Assembly (NCBI RefSeq): GCF_025642975.1
Contig: NZ_JANZKJ010000001.1
Span: 186,001 to 250,000, forward strand
Source of the DNA: Pseudomonas sp. RIT-PI-S
Lineage (GTDB): Bacteria > Pseudomonadota > Gammaproteobacteria > Pseudomonadales > Pseudomonadaceae
DNA length: 64,000 bases
Direction: 5' to 3'
The notes under the pieces were generated by a model, which was given only the letters and a program-made list of their open reading frames with translations, did no database searches and was not told where the DNA came from. Positions within the stretch are counted from its first letter, which is position 1, and every line of letters starts with the position of its first letter. Below, one piece after another: positions 20,448-28,750 of this stretch. The translations under genes and the position numbers were made by a program.

Positions 20448-20582
20448 CTAAAACCGACTGGCATATGCTCATAGTTTTTGGATCTAAGCGGCTGCCTTAA
20501 TAGAGGAGGGCGCTGTGATAGAGTGCCCGGCTCGAACACGGCCCGCAGGCCGTCCTATCTGCAACGCAATCCGTGAGTAGCC

Positions 20583-21500
20583 ATGGTCGATAAACTGACG
20601 CATTTGAAACAGCTCGAGGCGGAGAGCATCCATATCATCCGTGAGGTCGCAGCCGAGTTCGACAACCCGGTAATGCTCTACTCCATCGGTAAAGACTCCG
20701 CTGTCATGCTGCATCTGGCGCGCAAGGCTTTCTTCCCCGGGAAGCTGCCGTTTCCAGTGATGCACGTCGATACCCAGTGGAAGTTCCAGGAGATGTATCG
20801 CTTCCGCGACCGTATGGTCAAGGAGATGGGCCTGGACCTGCTGGTGCACGTCAACCCGGAAGGCGTGGCTCAGGGCATCAACCCCTTTACCCATGGTAGC
20901 TCCAAGCACACGGACATCATGAAAACCCAGGGCTTGAAGCAGGCGCTGGACAAGTATGGTTTCGACGCGGCCTTCGGCGGCGCGCGGCGTGACGAAGAAA
21001 AGTCCCGCGCCAAGGAGCGGGTCTACTCGTTCCGCGACAGCAAGCACCGCTGGGACCCGAAGAATCAGCGGCCGGAGCTGTGGAACCTCTATAACGGCAA
21101 AGTGAACAAGGGCGAGTCCATCCGGGTGTTCCCCTTGTCCAACTGGACCGAGCTGGATATCTGGCAGTACATCTACCTTGAGCAGATCCCTATCGTGCCG
21201 CTGTACTTCGCTGCCGAGCGCGAGGTCATCGAGAAGAACGGCACGTTGATCATGATCGACGACGATCGCATCCTCGAACACCTGAGCGACGAGGAGAAAG
21301 CACGTATCGTCAAGAAGAAGGTCCGCTTCCGCACTCTGGGCTGCTATCCGCTCACCGGCGCGGTGGAATCCGATGCGCAGAGCCTGACGGACATCATCCA
21401 GGAAATGCTCCTGACCCGTACTTCGGAACGCCAGGGCAGGGTCATCGACCACGATGGCGCCGGTTCCATGGAAGACAAGAAGCGTCAGGGTTACTTTTAA
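20583..21500 (+). CDS. cysD: Sulfate adenylyltransferase subunit 2 CysD
   Basis: A 305-residue ATP-pyrophosphatase-family protein with the PP-loop [14 protein letters not shown] and the conserved [15 protein letters not shown] and [14 protein letters not shown]. With CysN it forms adenosine 5'-phosphosulfate from sulfate and ATP for assimilation. The 135-bp upstream region is the place for a CysB-dependent promoter, though no certain site was read. cysNC follows only after an unusually long gap. Confidence 0.98.
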   Translation: MVDKLTHLKQLEAESIHIIREVAAEFDNPVMLYSIGKDSAVMLHLARKAFFPGKLPFPVMHVDTQWKFQEMYRFRDRMVKEMGLDLLVHVNPEGVAQGINPFTHGSSKHTDIMKTQGLKQALDKYGFDAAFGGARRDEEKSRAKERVYSFRDSKHRWDPKNQRPELWNLYNGKVNKGESIRVFPLSNWTELDIWQYIYLEQIPIVPLYFAAEREVIEKNGTLIMIDDDRILEHLSDEEKARIVKKKVRFRTLGCYPLTGAVESDAQSLTDIIQEMLLTRTSERQGRVIDHDGAGSMEDKKRQGYF

Positions 21501-21510
21501 GCCTCAAGTT

Positions 21511-21575
21511 ACAGGCGGCAAGTCACAAGGCGGGCGCGGCAAGCGCAGCTTTTCGGTCTTTGGCTTGCCGCCTGT
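21511..21575. repeat. 12-bp perfect inverted repeat in the cysD-cysNC gap
   Basis: ACAGGCGGCAAG (21511-21522) and CTTGCCGCCTGT (21564-21575) face each other across 41 bases that include further GGCAAGCG-like words. The sequence resembles the CAAG/GCAAGC-rich intergenic repeats common in pseudomonads. A related stretch (GCAGCAAGCTTGG, CTTGAAGCTTACGG) lies at 21751-21779, just before cysNC. Confidence 0.55.
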
Positions 21576-21629
21576 GTCGAGGGGTGGCTAAAGGGCGCTC
21601 GGTCCTGTGCGCAACTAAGGACCCAGCTA

Positions 21630-21740
21630 ATGACTGGCTCTGAAATTGGCTACCTGACGGCTGGGCTGGCAAACCACTGGATTAATGAAACCCGCGAGCT
21701 TTCCAACTTGCTCAGCCGGGCTGATAAACAGAATTTCTAA
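21630..21740 (+). CDS. Possible small ORF between cysD and cysNC
   Basis: An ATG at 21630 opens 36 codons ending in TAA at 21738-21740. AAGGA lies 8 bases upstream, a good ribosome binding site. The peptide starts MTGSEIGYLTAGLANHW and ends SRADKQNF; it has no signal or membrane segment and no family I recognise. It sits inside repeat-like DNA, so it may be a chance ORF, a leader peptide for cysNC, or a passenger gene. Confidence 0.35.
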   Translation: MTGSEIGYLTAGLANHWINETRELSNLLSRADKQNF

Positions 21741-21795
21741 CTAGCGGTACGCAGCAAGCTTGGCGCTTGAAGCTTACGGCTTGGAGCTCGACCAA

Positions 21796-23697
21796 ATGAG
21801 TCATCAATCCGAATTGATCAGCGAGGACATCCTTGCTTACCTGGCGCAGCACGAGCGTAAAGAGCTGCTGCGCTTCCTGACTTGCGGGAACGTGGACGAC
21901 GGCAAGAGCACGCTGATTGGCCGCTTGCTCCATGACTCGAAGATGATCTATGAGGACCATCTGGAGGCCATTACCCGCGATTCGAAAAAAGTCGGCACCA
22001 CGGGCGAAGAGGTGGACTTGGCGCTGCTGGTCGATGGCCTGCAGGCGGAGCGCGAGCAGGGCATCACCATCGATGTGGCGTACCGCTACTTCTCGACCGC
22101 CAAGCGCAAGTTCATCATCGCTGACACCCCAGGCCATGAGCAGTACACCCGCAACATGGCGACGGGCGCATCCACCTGCGACCTGGCCATCATCCTGGTG
22201 GACGCTCGCTACGGTGTGCAGACCCAGACCCGCCGGCACAGCTATATCGCCTCCCTGCTGGGCATCAAGCACATCGTTGTGGCGATCAACAAGATGGACC
22301 TCAAGGGCTTCGATCAGGGCGTATTCGAAGCGATCAAAGCCGATTACCTGCAGTTCGCCGAAGCGATCGACCTGGCGCCTTCCAGCCTGCACTTTGTGCC
22401 TATGTCTGCGCTCAAGGGCGACAACGTGGTCAATCGTAGCGAGCGCTCGTCTTGGTATACAGGCCCCGCGCTGATGGAAATCCTCGAAACCGTGGAGGTC
22501 GCCGCCGATCGCAACCTCACCGACCTGCGCTTCCCGGTGCAGTACGTGAACCGCCCGAACCTGAACTTCCGCGGCTTTGCCGGCACACTGGCCAGTGGTG
22601 TGGTGCACAAGGGCGATGAAGTGGTGGTGCTGCCGTCGGGCAAGAGCAGCCGGGTCAAGTCCATCGTTACCTTCGAGGGTGAGCTGGAGCAAGCCGGCCC
22701 GGGCCAGGCCATCACCCTGACCATGGAAGATGAAATCGACATCTCCCGTGGCGACCTGCTGGTGCATGCCGACAACGTCCCGTCAGTGACCGACCAGTTC
22801 GAGGCAATGATGGTATGGATGGCCGAGGAGCCCATGCTCCCGGGCAAGAAATACGACATCAAGCGCGCGACCAGCTATGTGCCGGGCTCTATCGCCAGCA
22901 TCGTTCACCGGGTAGACGTGAATACGCTGGAAGAAGGGCCGGCCAGTGCCCTGGCGCTGAACGAAATCGGCAAGGTGAAGGTTGCCCTGGATGCCGCCAT
23001 CGCCCTCGACGGTTACGGCAGCAACCGCACCACTGGTGCCTTTATCGTCATCGACCGCCTCACCAACGGTACCGTGGGCGCGGGCATGATCATTGCGCCA
23101 CCGGTGGTGCCGCACGGCAGCGGAGGCGCTCATGGCGCGTTGGCGCATGTGAGCGTGGAAGAGCGTGCCCTGCGCTTCGGGCAGAAGCCTGCGACGGTGC
23201 TGTTCACCGGGCTTTCGGGGGCCGGCAAGAGCACCCTGGCGTACGCGGTGGAGCGGCGGCTGTTCGATATGGGCCGGGCGGTCTTTGTGCTGGATGGGCA
23301 AAACCTGCGCCACGACCTCAACAAAGGCTTGGCGCAGGATCGCGCCGGGCGCACTGAAAACTGGCGTCGCGCTGCGCACGTGGCTCGTCAGTTCAACGAG
23401 GCCGGCTTGTTGACACTGGCGGCCTTCGTGGCGCCAGACGGCGAAGGTCGCGCGCAGGCGAGGGACTTGATCGGCGGCGACCGCCTGCTGACAGTGTACG
23501 TCCAGGCATCGCCGCAAGCCTGTCGCGAGCGCGATCCGCAAGGGTTGTATGCCGCCGAGAAAGACAACATCCCGGGTGAGTCCTTCCCGTACGACGTTCC
23601 GCTTAATGCGGACCTGGTGATAGACACCCAGTCGGTGAACCTGGAAGACGGCGTCAGGCAGGTACTGGAACTGTTGCGCAGGCACGGCGCGATCTGA
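21796..23697 (+). CDS. cysN: Bifunctional sulfate adenylyltransferase subunit 1 / APS kinase
   Basis: A 633-residue fusion. The N-terminal GTPase of EF-Tu type has GNVDDGKST (residues 31-39), [11 protein letters not shown] and NKMDLKGF, and drives APS formation with CysD. The C-terminal APS kinase starts around residue 455 with P-loop GLSGAGKST (472-480) and makes PAPS. The CysNC fusion is usual in Pseudomonas. The ATG at 21796 has GGAG 8 bases upstream; a TTG 12 codons earlier is rejected. Confidence 0.97.
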   Translation: MSHQSELISEDILAYLAQHERKELLRFLTCGNVDDGKSTLIGRLLHDSKMIYEDHLEAITRDSKKVGTTGEEVDLALLVDGLQAEREQGITIDVAYRYFSTAKRKFIIADTPGHEQYTRNMATGASTCDLAIILVDARYGVQTQTRRHSYIASLLGIKHIVVAINKMDLKGFDQGVFEAIKADYLQFAEAIDLAPSSLHFVPMSALKGDNVVNRSERSSWYTGPALMEILETVEVAADRNLTDLRFPVQYVNRPNLNFRGFAGTLASGVVHKGDEVVVLPSGKSSRVKSIVTFEGELEQAGPGQAITLTMEDEIDISRGDLLVHADNVPSVTDQFEAMMVWMAEEPMLPGKKYDIKRATSYVPGSIASIVHRVDVNTLEEGPASALALNEIGKVKVALDAAIALDGYGSNRTTGAFIVIDRLTNGTVGAGMIIAPPVVPHGSGGAHGALAHVSVEERALRFGQKPATVLFTGLSGAGKSTLAYAVERRLFDMGRAVFVLDGQNLRHDLNKGLAQDRAGRTENWRRAAHVARQFNEAGLLTLAAFVAPDGEGRAQARDLIGGDRLLTVYVQASPQACRERDPQGLYAAEKDNIPGESFPYDVPLNADLVIDTQSVNLEDGVRQVLELLRRHGAI

Positions 23698-23711
23698 CCT
23701 CTTCGCTGTAT

Positions 23712-23738
23712 GAAAACCCCGCTTCGGCGGGGTTTTTC
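23712..23738 (+). terminator. Intrinsic terminator of cysNC
   Basis: CCCCGC, a TTCG tetraloop and GCGGGG form a strong stem flanked by an A-run and five Ts. A classic rho-independent terminator, 15 bp after the cysNC stop. Confidence 0.9.
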
Positions 23739-23932
23739 ATGCGAGGCCTGTAAGGCGCCAGGTGCTCGGCGGCGCCGGTCCCTCCAGTCGTCAATACTTA
23801 TTTCCCATTTGCTTAGGATCTCTCCTAAAATCGTTTAAAATCAATAACTTACAATATTGCGCCCTTATACTCTGATGTCATGCATGTCGAGGACTTGCAT
23901 CAACAACATAATCAGAAAAATGGAGTAGGGAA

Positions 23933-24295
23933 ATGCGCAAGATTTACAAGGCAATGGCTTTCGCGGGTGTATTCATTGCTGCCGGTCAGGTCAATGCTGA
24001 TGTCGGCCAGAAATGCTGCCCGTTCAGCGACGAGAGCCTGAAGACCCAGATCCAGCCGCTGACCGGTTCCACCGAGCAGGTGCTCAAGCTGCAAGGCAGC
24101 AAGTTCGCCTGGAAGGCGGATGGTCGCGAGGATATTGGCCTGATCGCGCAGAATGTGAAAGAAGTCTATCCGCAACTGGTACACGAAAAGGAAGGCCTGC
24201 TGACCGTCGATTACGACAAGCTGGTAGCGCCCCTGATCGAGTCGGTTCGTGAGCTGAACGCGCGCATCGAAGTACTGGAAAAGGCGCAGAAATAA
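23933..24295 (+). CDS. Secreted mini-protein with S74-type (endosialidase chaperone) domain
   Basis: A 120-residue protein. Residues 1-22 form a signal peptide (cleavage likely after NADA-like VNA-D), then VGQKCCPF leads into a compact domain. That domain keeps the S74/intramolecular-chaperone hallmarks: SDESLK (Ser32 and Lys37, the same spacing as the self-cleaving Ser/Lys dyad of phage endosialidases), DIGLIAQNVKEVYPQLV, TVDYDKL, and a C-terminal coiled coil (ESVRELNARIEVLEKAQ). No fibre domain is attached. Its own promoter is suggested by TATACT at 23866-23871 in AT-rich DNA. GGAG precedes the ATG. Function is unknown. Confidence 0.8.
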   Translation: MRKIYKAMAFAGVFIAAGQVNADVGQKCCPFSDESLKTQIQPLTGSTEQVLKLQGSKFAWKADGREDIGLIAQNVKEVYPQLVHEKEGLLTVDYDKLVAPLIESVRELNARIEVLEKAQK

Positions 24296-24296
24296 C

Positions 24297-24326
24297 AAAA
24301 GCCCCGGTCTTACGGCCAGGGCTTTG
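24297..24326 (+). terminator. Terminator after the S74-like gene
   Basis: AAAGCCC (24298-24304) and GGGCTTT (24319-24325) form the outer stem, continued inward by CGG/CCA and a short loop. It begins 2 bp after the stop codon. Confidence 0.75.
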
Positions 24327-24336
24327 GGCGCCTGTC

Positions 24337-24370
24337 GGCGCCATCGCGGGCAAGCCACGCTCCTACAGGA
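24337..24370. repeat. REP sequence (GCGGGCAAGCC...CTCCTACA type)
   Basis: The stretch contains CGCGGGCAAGCCACGCTCC followed by TACAGGA, matching the well-known repetitive extragenic palindrome family of P. putida, P. fluorescens and P. syringae. It lies between two terminators in the accessory patch. Confidence 0.7.
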
Positions 24371-24393
24371 CGTTCGGGGTTTGTCAGCGACCT

Positions 24394-24420
24394 GAAGGGC
24401 CTCTCTCGAGGCCCTTTTTC
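24394..24420. terminator. Strong hairpin beside the zapG remnant
   Basis: AAGGGCCTC (24395-24403) and GAGGCCCTT (24408-24416) enclose a TCTC loop, followed by Ts to 24419. It stands directly against the remnant zapG stop codon, just as another GGGC/GCCC hairpin stands against the intact zapG stop, so it is probably the terminator copied with the remnant. Confidence 0.75.
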
Positions 24421-24421
24421 G

Positions 24422-24469
24422 TTACTTGCGTTTGAGCCCATATTCTTCAACCAGCATGCCCGGGGTGCC
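24422..24469 (-). pseudogene. Remnant of a second zapG (yhcB) 3' end
   Basis: On the minus strand the last 15 codons read GTPGMLVEEYGLKRK then stop. The intact zapG at 24950 ends GPGMLDEQYGLKRK. From the shared Pro codon to the stop, 34 of 42 bases agree by hand count, and most differences are synonymous. Upstream of this stretch the frame runs into a stop and homology ends. The rest of the 24296-24603 gap holds terminators, a REP and, at 24510-24544, a GGTTCA...TGAACC hairpin ahead of the S1 gene. Confidence 0.75.
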
Positions 24470-24603
24470 CGCTGCTGGGGATCAAACACATCGCTCTAGG
24501 GCGCAGGGCGGTTCAGCAGGCAGGGAAGCCTTGCCTTTTGAACCGGTTTTCCTTTGCGCCACATGCTGGGCACTTCCTTTAGTACTTACACAGGAAGCAT
24601 GCC

Positions 24604-24900
24604 ATGCCTTTGCAAAACGACCCCTCGACAGACCAGCAAACCCGCCCCGACCCTTGGGCCGATGCTGCCCAGCGCTACCCGATAAACGCCGTGGCCACTG
24701 CACACGTGACCGTGGTACGGGAGTTTGGCGTTTTCGCCGAGCTGGAGAAGGGTATCGAGGGGCTTATTCACATCAGTGAAATACCACTGAGTGAGGAGGA
24801 GACCGACCTGCGCAAGCTTTATGCGGTGGGTGACGCCTTACAGGTTCGCATCCTGCACCTTGACGCCAGCGCACACCGTTTGGCCCTTAGCTTGAAATAA
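24604..24900 (+). CDS. Single S1-domain RNA-binding protein
   Basis: A 98-residue protein made of an N-terminal polar tail and one S1/OB-fold domain: VTVVREFGVFAELEKGIEGL, then IHISEIP and LQVRILHLDASAHRLALSLK. The domain is the kind found in ribosomal protein S1 and RNase E, here alone. AGGA stands 7 bases before the ATG. No partner gene is adjacent. It lies between the zapG remnant and the intact zapG, which suggests arrival by recombination. RNA binding is a family inference; the role is unknown. Confidence 0.8.
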   Translation: MPLQNDPSTDQQTRPDPWADAAQRYPINAVATAHVTVVREFGVFAELEKGIEGLIHISEIPLSEEETDLRKLYAVGDALQVRILHLDASAHRLALSLK

Positions 24901-24919
24901 TTGCCGTAGCGGCAACAGA

Positions 24920-24946
24920 GGGCTGGGCATTGGTAGCCAGCCCTTT
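24920..24946. terminator. Bidirectional terminator between the S1 gene and zapG
   Basis: GGGCTGG (24920-24926) and CCAGCCC (24937-24943) form a 7-bp stem followed by TTT on the plus strand. It lies between the convergent S1 gene and zapG. Confidence 0.65.
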
Positions 24947-24949
24947 GCC

Positions 24950-25387
24950 TCACTTACGTTTCAACCCATATTGCTCATCCAGCATGCCTGGACCATCGGG
25001 GCTCTTCGGCGCGTAGTCCTTGGGAACCTCTTGGTCCCGCGGAGGAGTCAGGCGATCGCGCGGGGGCTGGCTGGCATCTGGGTGCAGCGCGGCAAGCAGG
25101 CGTTGGCGCGTCAACTCGTCCAGGGCCAGATGGTTGGCGCCCTCGGCCAAGTGCTCCTGCACTTCCTGGTAACTCTGGGTCAGCTTTTTCACCAGGATGG
25201 CGGTGCTGTTGAAGTGGGTTACGACCTCGTGCTGGTAGTTATCGAATTTCTTCTGCAGATCGTCCAACTGACGTTGAGTACCGCCCGGTACGGCGTTGGG
25301 CATAAGGCGAGCAATGAGGAAGCCGGCGACGACACCCACCACGAGGGCCAGGGTGGGCAGCAACCAAACCAAGAGCGAGTGTTCCAC
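24950..25387 (-). CDS. zapG: Z-ring-associated protein ZapG (YhcB, DUF1043)
   Basis: A 145-residue inner-membrane protein. An N-terminal membrane helix (LLVWLLPTLALVVGVVAGFLIA region) is followed by a long coiled coil (TQRQLDDLQKKFDNYQHEVV) and a disordered proline-rich tail ending GMLDEQYGLKRK. E. coli YhcB links cell elongation, division and envelope synthesis. It is divergent from the hydrolase gene across 167 bp. Its last codons are echoed by the remnant at 24422-24469. Confidence 0.92.
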   Translation of the reverse strand: MEHSLLVWLLPTLALVVGVVAGFLIARLMPNAVPGGTQRQLDDLQKKFDNYQHEVVTHFNSTAILVKKLTQSYQEVQEHLAEGANHLALDELTRQRLLAALHPDASQPPRDRLTPPRDQEVPKDYAPKSPDGPGMLDEQYGLKRK

Positions 25388-25554
25388 GAGTCCTTCCTCT
25401 ATAAACGGCTTTGCATTACGTTAACGGCTCGCACCCGCGCTGTATACCGCGACGCGCCTGAAAAGCGCAGCTGCGCGGAGCGCCCTGCACCGGGCCCCGC
25501 GGGTACAACCCGATAGACGAGTCGACCCTAGCCAGGGTCACGGAGTTCATACCC

Positions 25555-26190
25555 TTGCTGATCCGCGAAAACCCTTTGATGCTCGACGGCCCGGTGGGCC
25601 AGCTCGAAGCCCTCTACCTCGAAGTGCCCGAGCCACGGGGCTTGGCGCTGCTGTGCCATCCAAACCCCGTGCAAGGCGGGACCATGCTCAACAAGGTGAT
25701 GTCGACCTTGCAGCGCACTGCCCGGGACGCCGGTTATATCACCTTGCGCTTCAATTACCGGGGCACCGGCAGCAGCGCCGGCAGCCATGACATGGGGCTC
25801 GGCGAAGTCGACGATGCCAATGCCGCGGCTAACTGGCTGCGTCTCCGTCATCAGGGCTTGCCATTGACCCTGCTGGGTTTTTCGTTCGGCGGTTTCGTTG
25901 CCGCCACCCTCGCAGGCCGGCTAGAGCGCCAGGGCGCGGTGTTGCGTCATTTGTTCATGTGCGCGCCAGCGGTCATGCGCCTGCGGAACGAAGAGCCCTT
26001 GCCCGAGCGCTGCCCGATCACCGTGATTCAGCCTGAAACCGACGAAGTCGTAGACCCTGAAGCGGTGTTCGAATGGTCCAGTGGGCTCGCGCAGCCCCAT
26101 GAGCTACTGAAAGTGGCAGAATGCGGGCACTTCTTTCATGGCAAACTCACGGACCTCAAAGACCTGGTTTCGCCGCGCCTTGCCCCTTGA
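25555..26190 (+). CDS. Alpha/beta hydrolase
   Basis: A 211-residue hydrolase of the dienelactone-hydrolase/YfhR-like group. Visible elements are CHPNPVQGGTMLNKV near the oxyanion-hole strand, the nucleophile elbow GFSFGGFVA (Ser near residue 105), the late acid in PETDEVVDPE, and a C-terminal catalytic His in AECGHFFHG. The substrate is unknown. The start is taken as TTG at 25555 with GGAG 9 bases upstream; the first in-frame ATG is at 25579. It sits just before trpS, as in other Pseudomonas. Confidence 0.85.
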   Translation: MLIRENPLMLDGPVGQLEALYLEVPEPRGLALLCHPNPVQGGTMLNKVMSTLQRTARDAGYITLRFNYRGTGSSAGSHDMGLGEVDDANAAANWLRLRHQGLPLTLLGFSFGGFVAATLAGRLERQGAVLRHLFMCAPAVMRLRNEEPLPERCPITVIQPETDEVVDPEAVFEWSSGLAQPHELLKVAECGHFFHGKLTDLKDLVSPRLAP

Positions 26191-26214
26191 CTGCAGCCTG
26201 ATAAGCGATCGCCC

Positions 26215-27558
26215 ATGACCACCCGGATTCTCACAGGTATCACCACTACCGGCACGCCCCACCTGGGCAACTACGCCGGTGCCATCCGTCCCGCCATTGA
26301 AGCCAGCCGCCAGAGCGGCATGGACTCGTATTATTTTCTGGCCGACTACCACGCCCTGATCAAGTGCGACGACCCGCTGCGCATCCAGCGCTCGCGGTTG
26401 GAGATCGCCGCCACCTGGCTCGCGGGCGGCCTGGACGTATCCAGGGCTACCTTCTATCGGCAGTCCGATATTCCTGAAATCCCCGAACTGACCTGGCTGT
26501 TGACTTGCGTGGCCGCCAAGGGCCTGCTCAACCGTGCCCATGCCTACAAGGCATCGGTGGACAAGAACGTTGAAGCCGGCGAAGACCCGGACGCCGGCGT
26601 GACCATGGGGCTGTACAGCTACCCCGTGCTCATGGCCGCGGACATCCTCATGTTCAACGCCCATAAGGTGCCGGTGGGTCGCGATCAGATCCAGCACGTG
26701 GAAATGGCCCGGGACATCGGCCAGCGTTTCAACCATCTGTTTGGTCATGGCAAAGATTTGTTCGTGCTGCCCGAGGCGGTCATCGAAGAGAGCGTGGCGA
26801 CCCTGCCTGGCCTGGATGGCCGCAAGATGTCCAAGAGTTATGACAACACCATTCCATTGTTCAGCAGCCCCAAGCAGCTTAAGGACGCCATCGCCCGGAT
26901 CGTCACCGACTCCCGCGCGCCAGGCGAGCCGAAGGACCCGGACAACAGCCACCTGTTCACCTTGTACAGCGCCTTCGCAACTCCGGCGCAAAACGAGGAG
27001 TTCCGCGGCCAACTGCTTGCGGGCCTCGGCTGGGGCGAGGCTAAGCAGCGCTTGTTCGCCTTGCTCGACAGCGAGTTGGGCGAGGCGCGGGAGCGCTATC
27101 ACCAATTGATCGAGCGCCCGGCGGACCTGGAAGACATCCTCTTGGCTGGCGCTGCCAAGGCGCGCAAGGTCGCCACCCCGTTCCTGGAGCAGCTGCGCGA
27201 GGCGGTAGGGCTGCGCTCGTTCCGGGCGCAGGTCAGCGGTGCAGGAGAAGCCCGCAAAAAGGCGAGCAAGGCGGCGCGCTTCGTCAGCTTCCGTGAAGGC
27301 GACGGCTTCCGCTTCCGCCTGCTCAGCGCGGACGGCGAACAGCTGTTGCTGTCGCGGACCTTCACTGACGGCAAAAGCGCCGGGGCGGCGAGCAAGCGCT
27401 TGCAAGACGGTGAGGCAGAGCTGCAAGCCGAGGCCGACCGCTTCGGCCTTTGGCTCGATGGTGCTTGCGTGGCAGACAGCCCGGCTTTTGCCGATACCGC
27501 CAGCCGCGACGCAGCGATCGACGCCGTGCGCCAGGCCCTGCGCCCGCAGTCGAGCTGA
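26215..27558 (+). CDS. trpS: Tryptophanyl-tRNA synthetase with C-terminal extension
   Basis: A 447-residue class I synthetase charging tRNA-Trp. The HIGH-type motif is TPHLGNY (residues 14-20) and KMSKS is at 204-208. The usual bacterial enzyme ends near residue 335; here about 110 more residues follow. They include [19 protein letters not shown] and [12 protein letters not shown], resembling the DUF1508/YegP repeat. The long form appears to be the Pseudomonas norm. The role of the extension is not known. Confidence 0.96.
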   Translation: MTTRILTGITTTGTPHLGNYAGAIRPAIEASRQSGMDSYYFLADYHALIKCDDPLRIQRSRLEIAATWLAGGLDVSRATFYRQSDIPEIPELTWLLTCVAAKGLLNRAHAYKASVDKNVEAGEDPDAGVTMGLYSYPVLMAADILMFNAHKVPVGRDQIQHVEMARDIGQRFNHLFGHGKDLFVLPEAVIEESVATLPGLDGRKMSKSYDNTIPLFSSPKQLKDAIARIVTDSRAPGEPKDPDNSHLFTLYSAFATPAQNEEFRGQLLAGLGWGEAKQRLFALLDSELGEARERYHQLIERPADLEDILLAGAAKARKVATPFLEQLREAVGLRSFRAQVSGAGEARKKASKAARFVSFREGDGFRFRLLSADGEQLLLSRTFTDGKSAGAASKRLQDGEAELQAEADRFGLWLDGACVADSPAFADTASRDAAIDAVRQALRPQSS

Positions 27559-27643
27559 AAGACCGTCCACCGCGCCCTTGATTGCCAACCCGAAGGGCCG
27601 CCGTTAAAGTGGCGGCCCGGTTTTACAGCCCCGTAGACGACTT

Positions 27644-28738
27644 ATGACGCCTCTTGAACGATACCAAGCTGACCTTAAACGTCCTGATTTTTTCCACGAT
27701 GCGGCGCAGGAAACAGCGGTTCGCCATCTGCAGCGTCTTTACGACGACCTGATCGCGGCGTCCAATGCCAAGCCGGGGCTGCTGGGCAAGCTGTTCGGCA
27801 AGAAAGAAGCCCCTCCTGTCAAAGGGTTGTATTTCTGGGGTGGGGTAGGGCGCGGCAAGACCTACCTGGTGGATACGTTCTTCGAAGCCTTGCCTTTCAA
27901 GGAAAAGACCCGCACGCACTTCCACCGCTTCATGAAGCGTGTGCATGAGGAAATGAAAAACCTCAAGGGCGAGAAGAACCCGCTGACATTGATCGCCAAA
28001 CGCTTTGCCGATGAAACCCGGGTGATCTGTTTCGATGAGTTCTTCGTGTCCGACATCACTGACGCGATGATCCTTGGCACCCTGATGGAGGAGCTGTTCA
28101 AGCATGGCGTGACCCTGGTCGCGACGTCCAACATCGTCCCAGATGGCCTGTACAAGGATGGCTTGCAGCGCGCGCGCTTCCTCCCGGCGATCGCGCTGAT
28201 CAAGCAGAACACCGAGGTGGTGAACGTGGACAGCGGCGTCGACTACCGCCTGCGTCACCTGGAGCAAGCGGAGCTGTTCCACTTCCCGTTGAACGACGCG
28301 GCGGAAAAGAGCCTGCGCGACAGCTTCCGTGCGCTCACCCCGGACTGCACTCAGGCCGTGGAAAACGATGTGTTGATCATCGAGAACCGCGAGATTCGGG
28401 CCCTGCGTACCTGCGACGACGTCGCCTGGTTCGACTTCCGCGCCCTGTGCGATGGTCCGCGCAGCCAGAACGACTATATCGAGCTAGGTAAGATCTTCCA
28501 TGCCGTGCTGCTCAGCGGGGTAGAGCAGATGGGCGTGGCCACCGATGATATCGCCCGGCGTTTCATCAACATGGTGGATGAGTTCTACGACCGTAACGTA
28601 AAGCTGATCATCTCGGCCGAAGTCGAACTCAAGGACCTCTATTCGGGAGGTCGGCTGAACTTCGAGTTCCAGCGTACGCTCAGCCGCCTGTTGGAAATGC
28701 AATCCCACGAATTCCTCTCCCGCCCTCACAAACCCTGA
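27644..28738 (+). CDS. zapE: Cell division ATPase ZapE (AFG1-like)
   Basis: A 364-residue AFG1/LACE1-type ATPase. Walker A is WGGVGRGKTYL near residue 65 and Walker B is RVICFDEFFVSDITDAM. ZapE associates with FtsZ at the constricting ring in E. coli and is needed under heat or low oxygen. It is followed closely by a convergent regulator gene, only 12 bp away. Confidence 0.95.
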   Translation: MTPLERYQADLKRPDFFHDAAQETAVRHLQRLYDDLIAASNAKPGLLGKLFGKKEAPPVKGLYFWGGVGRGKTYLVDTFFEALPFKEKTRTHFHRFMKRVHEEMKNLKGEKNPLTLIAKRFADETRVICFDEFFVSDITDAMILGTLMEELFKHGVTLVATSNIVPDGLYKDGLQRARFLPAIALIKQNTEVVNVDSGVDYRLRHLEQAELFHFPLNDAAEKSLRDSFRALTPDCTQAVENDVLIIENREIRALRTCDDVAWFDFRALCDGPRSQNDYIELGKIFHAVLLSGVEQMGVATDDIARRFINMVDEFYDRNVKLIISAEVELKDLYSGGRLNFEFQRTLSRLLEMQSHEFLSRPHKP

Positions 28739-28750
28739 CAGGTCGCGGGT

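Noticed and set aside
23740..24300. Prophage or tail-fibre remnant around the S74-like gene
   Set aside because: No other phage gene, integrase or attachment repeat is seen nearby; the protein has a signal peptide, unlike phage fibres.
24546..24600. Possible sigma-54 (-24/-12) promoter before the S1 gene
   Set aside because: A TGGGCAC word occurs, but the GC of the -12 element is not at the right distance.
26104..27588. 494-codon minus-strand ORF opposite trpS
   Set aside because: It is the antisense shadow of a clearly coding trpS; the long frame comes from high GC and lacks any family motif.
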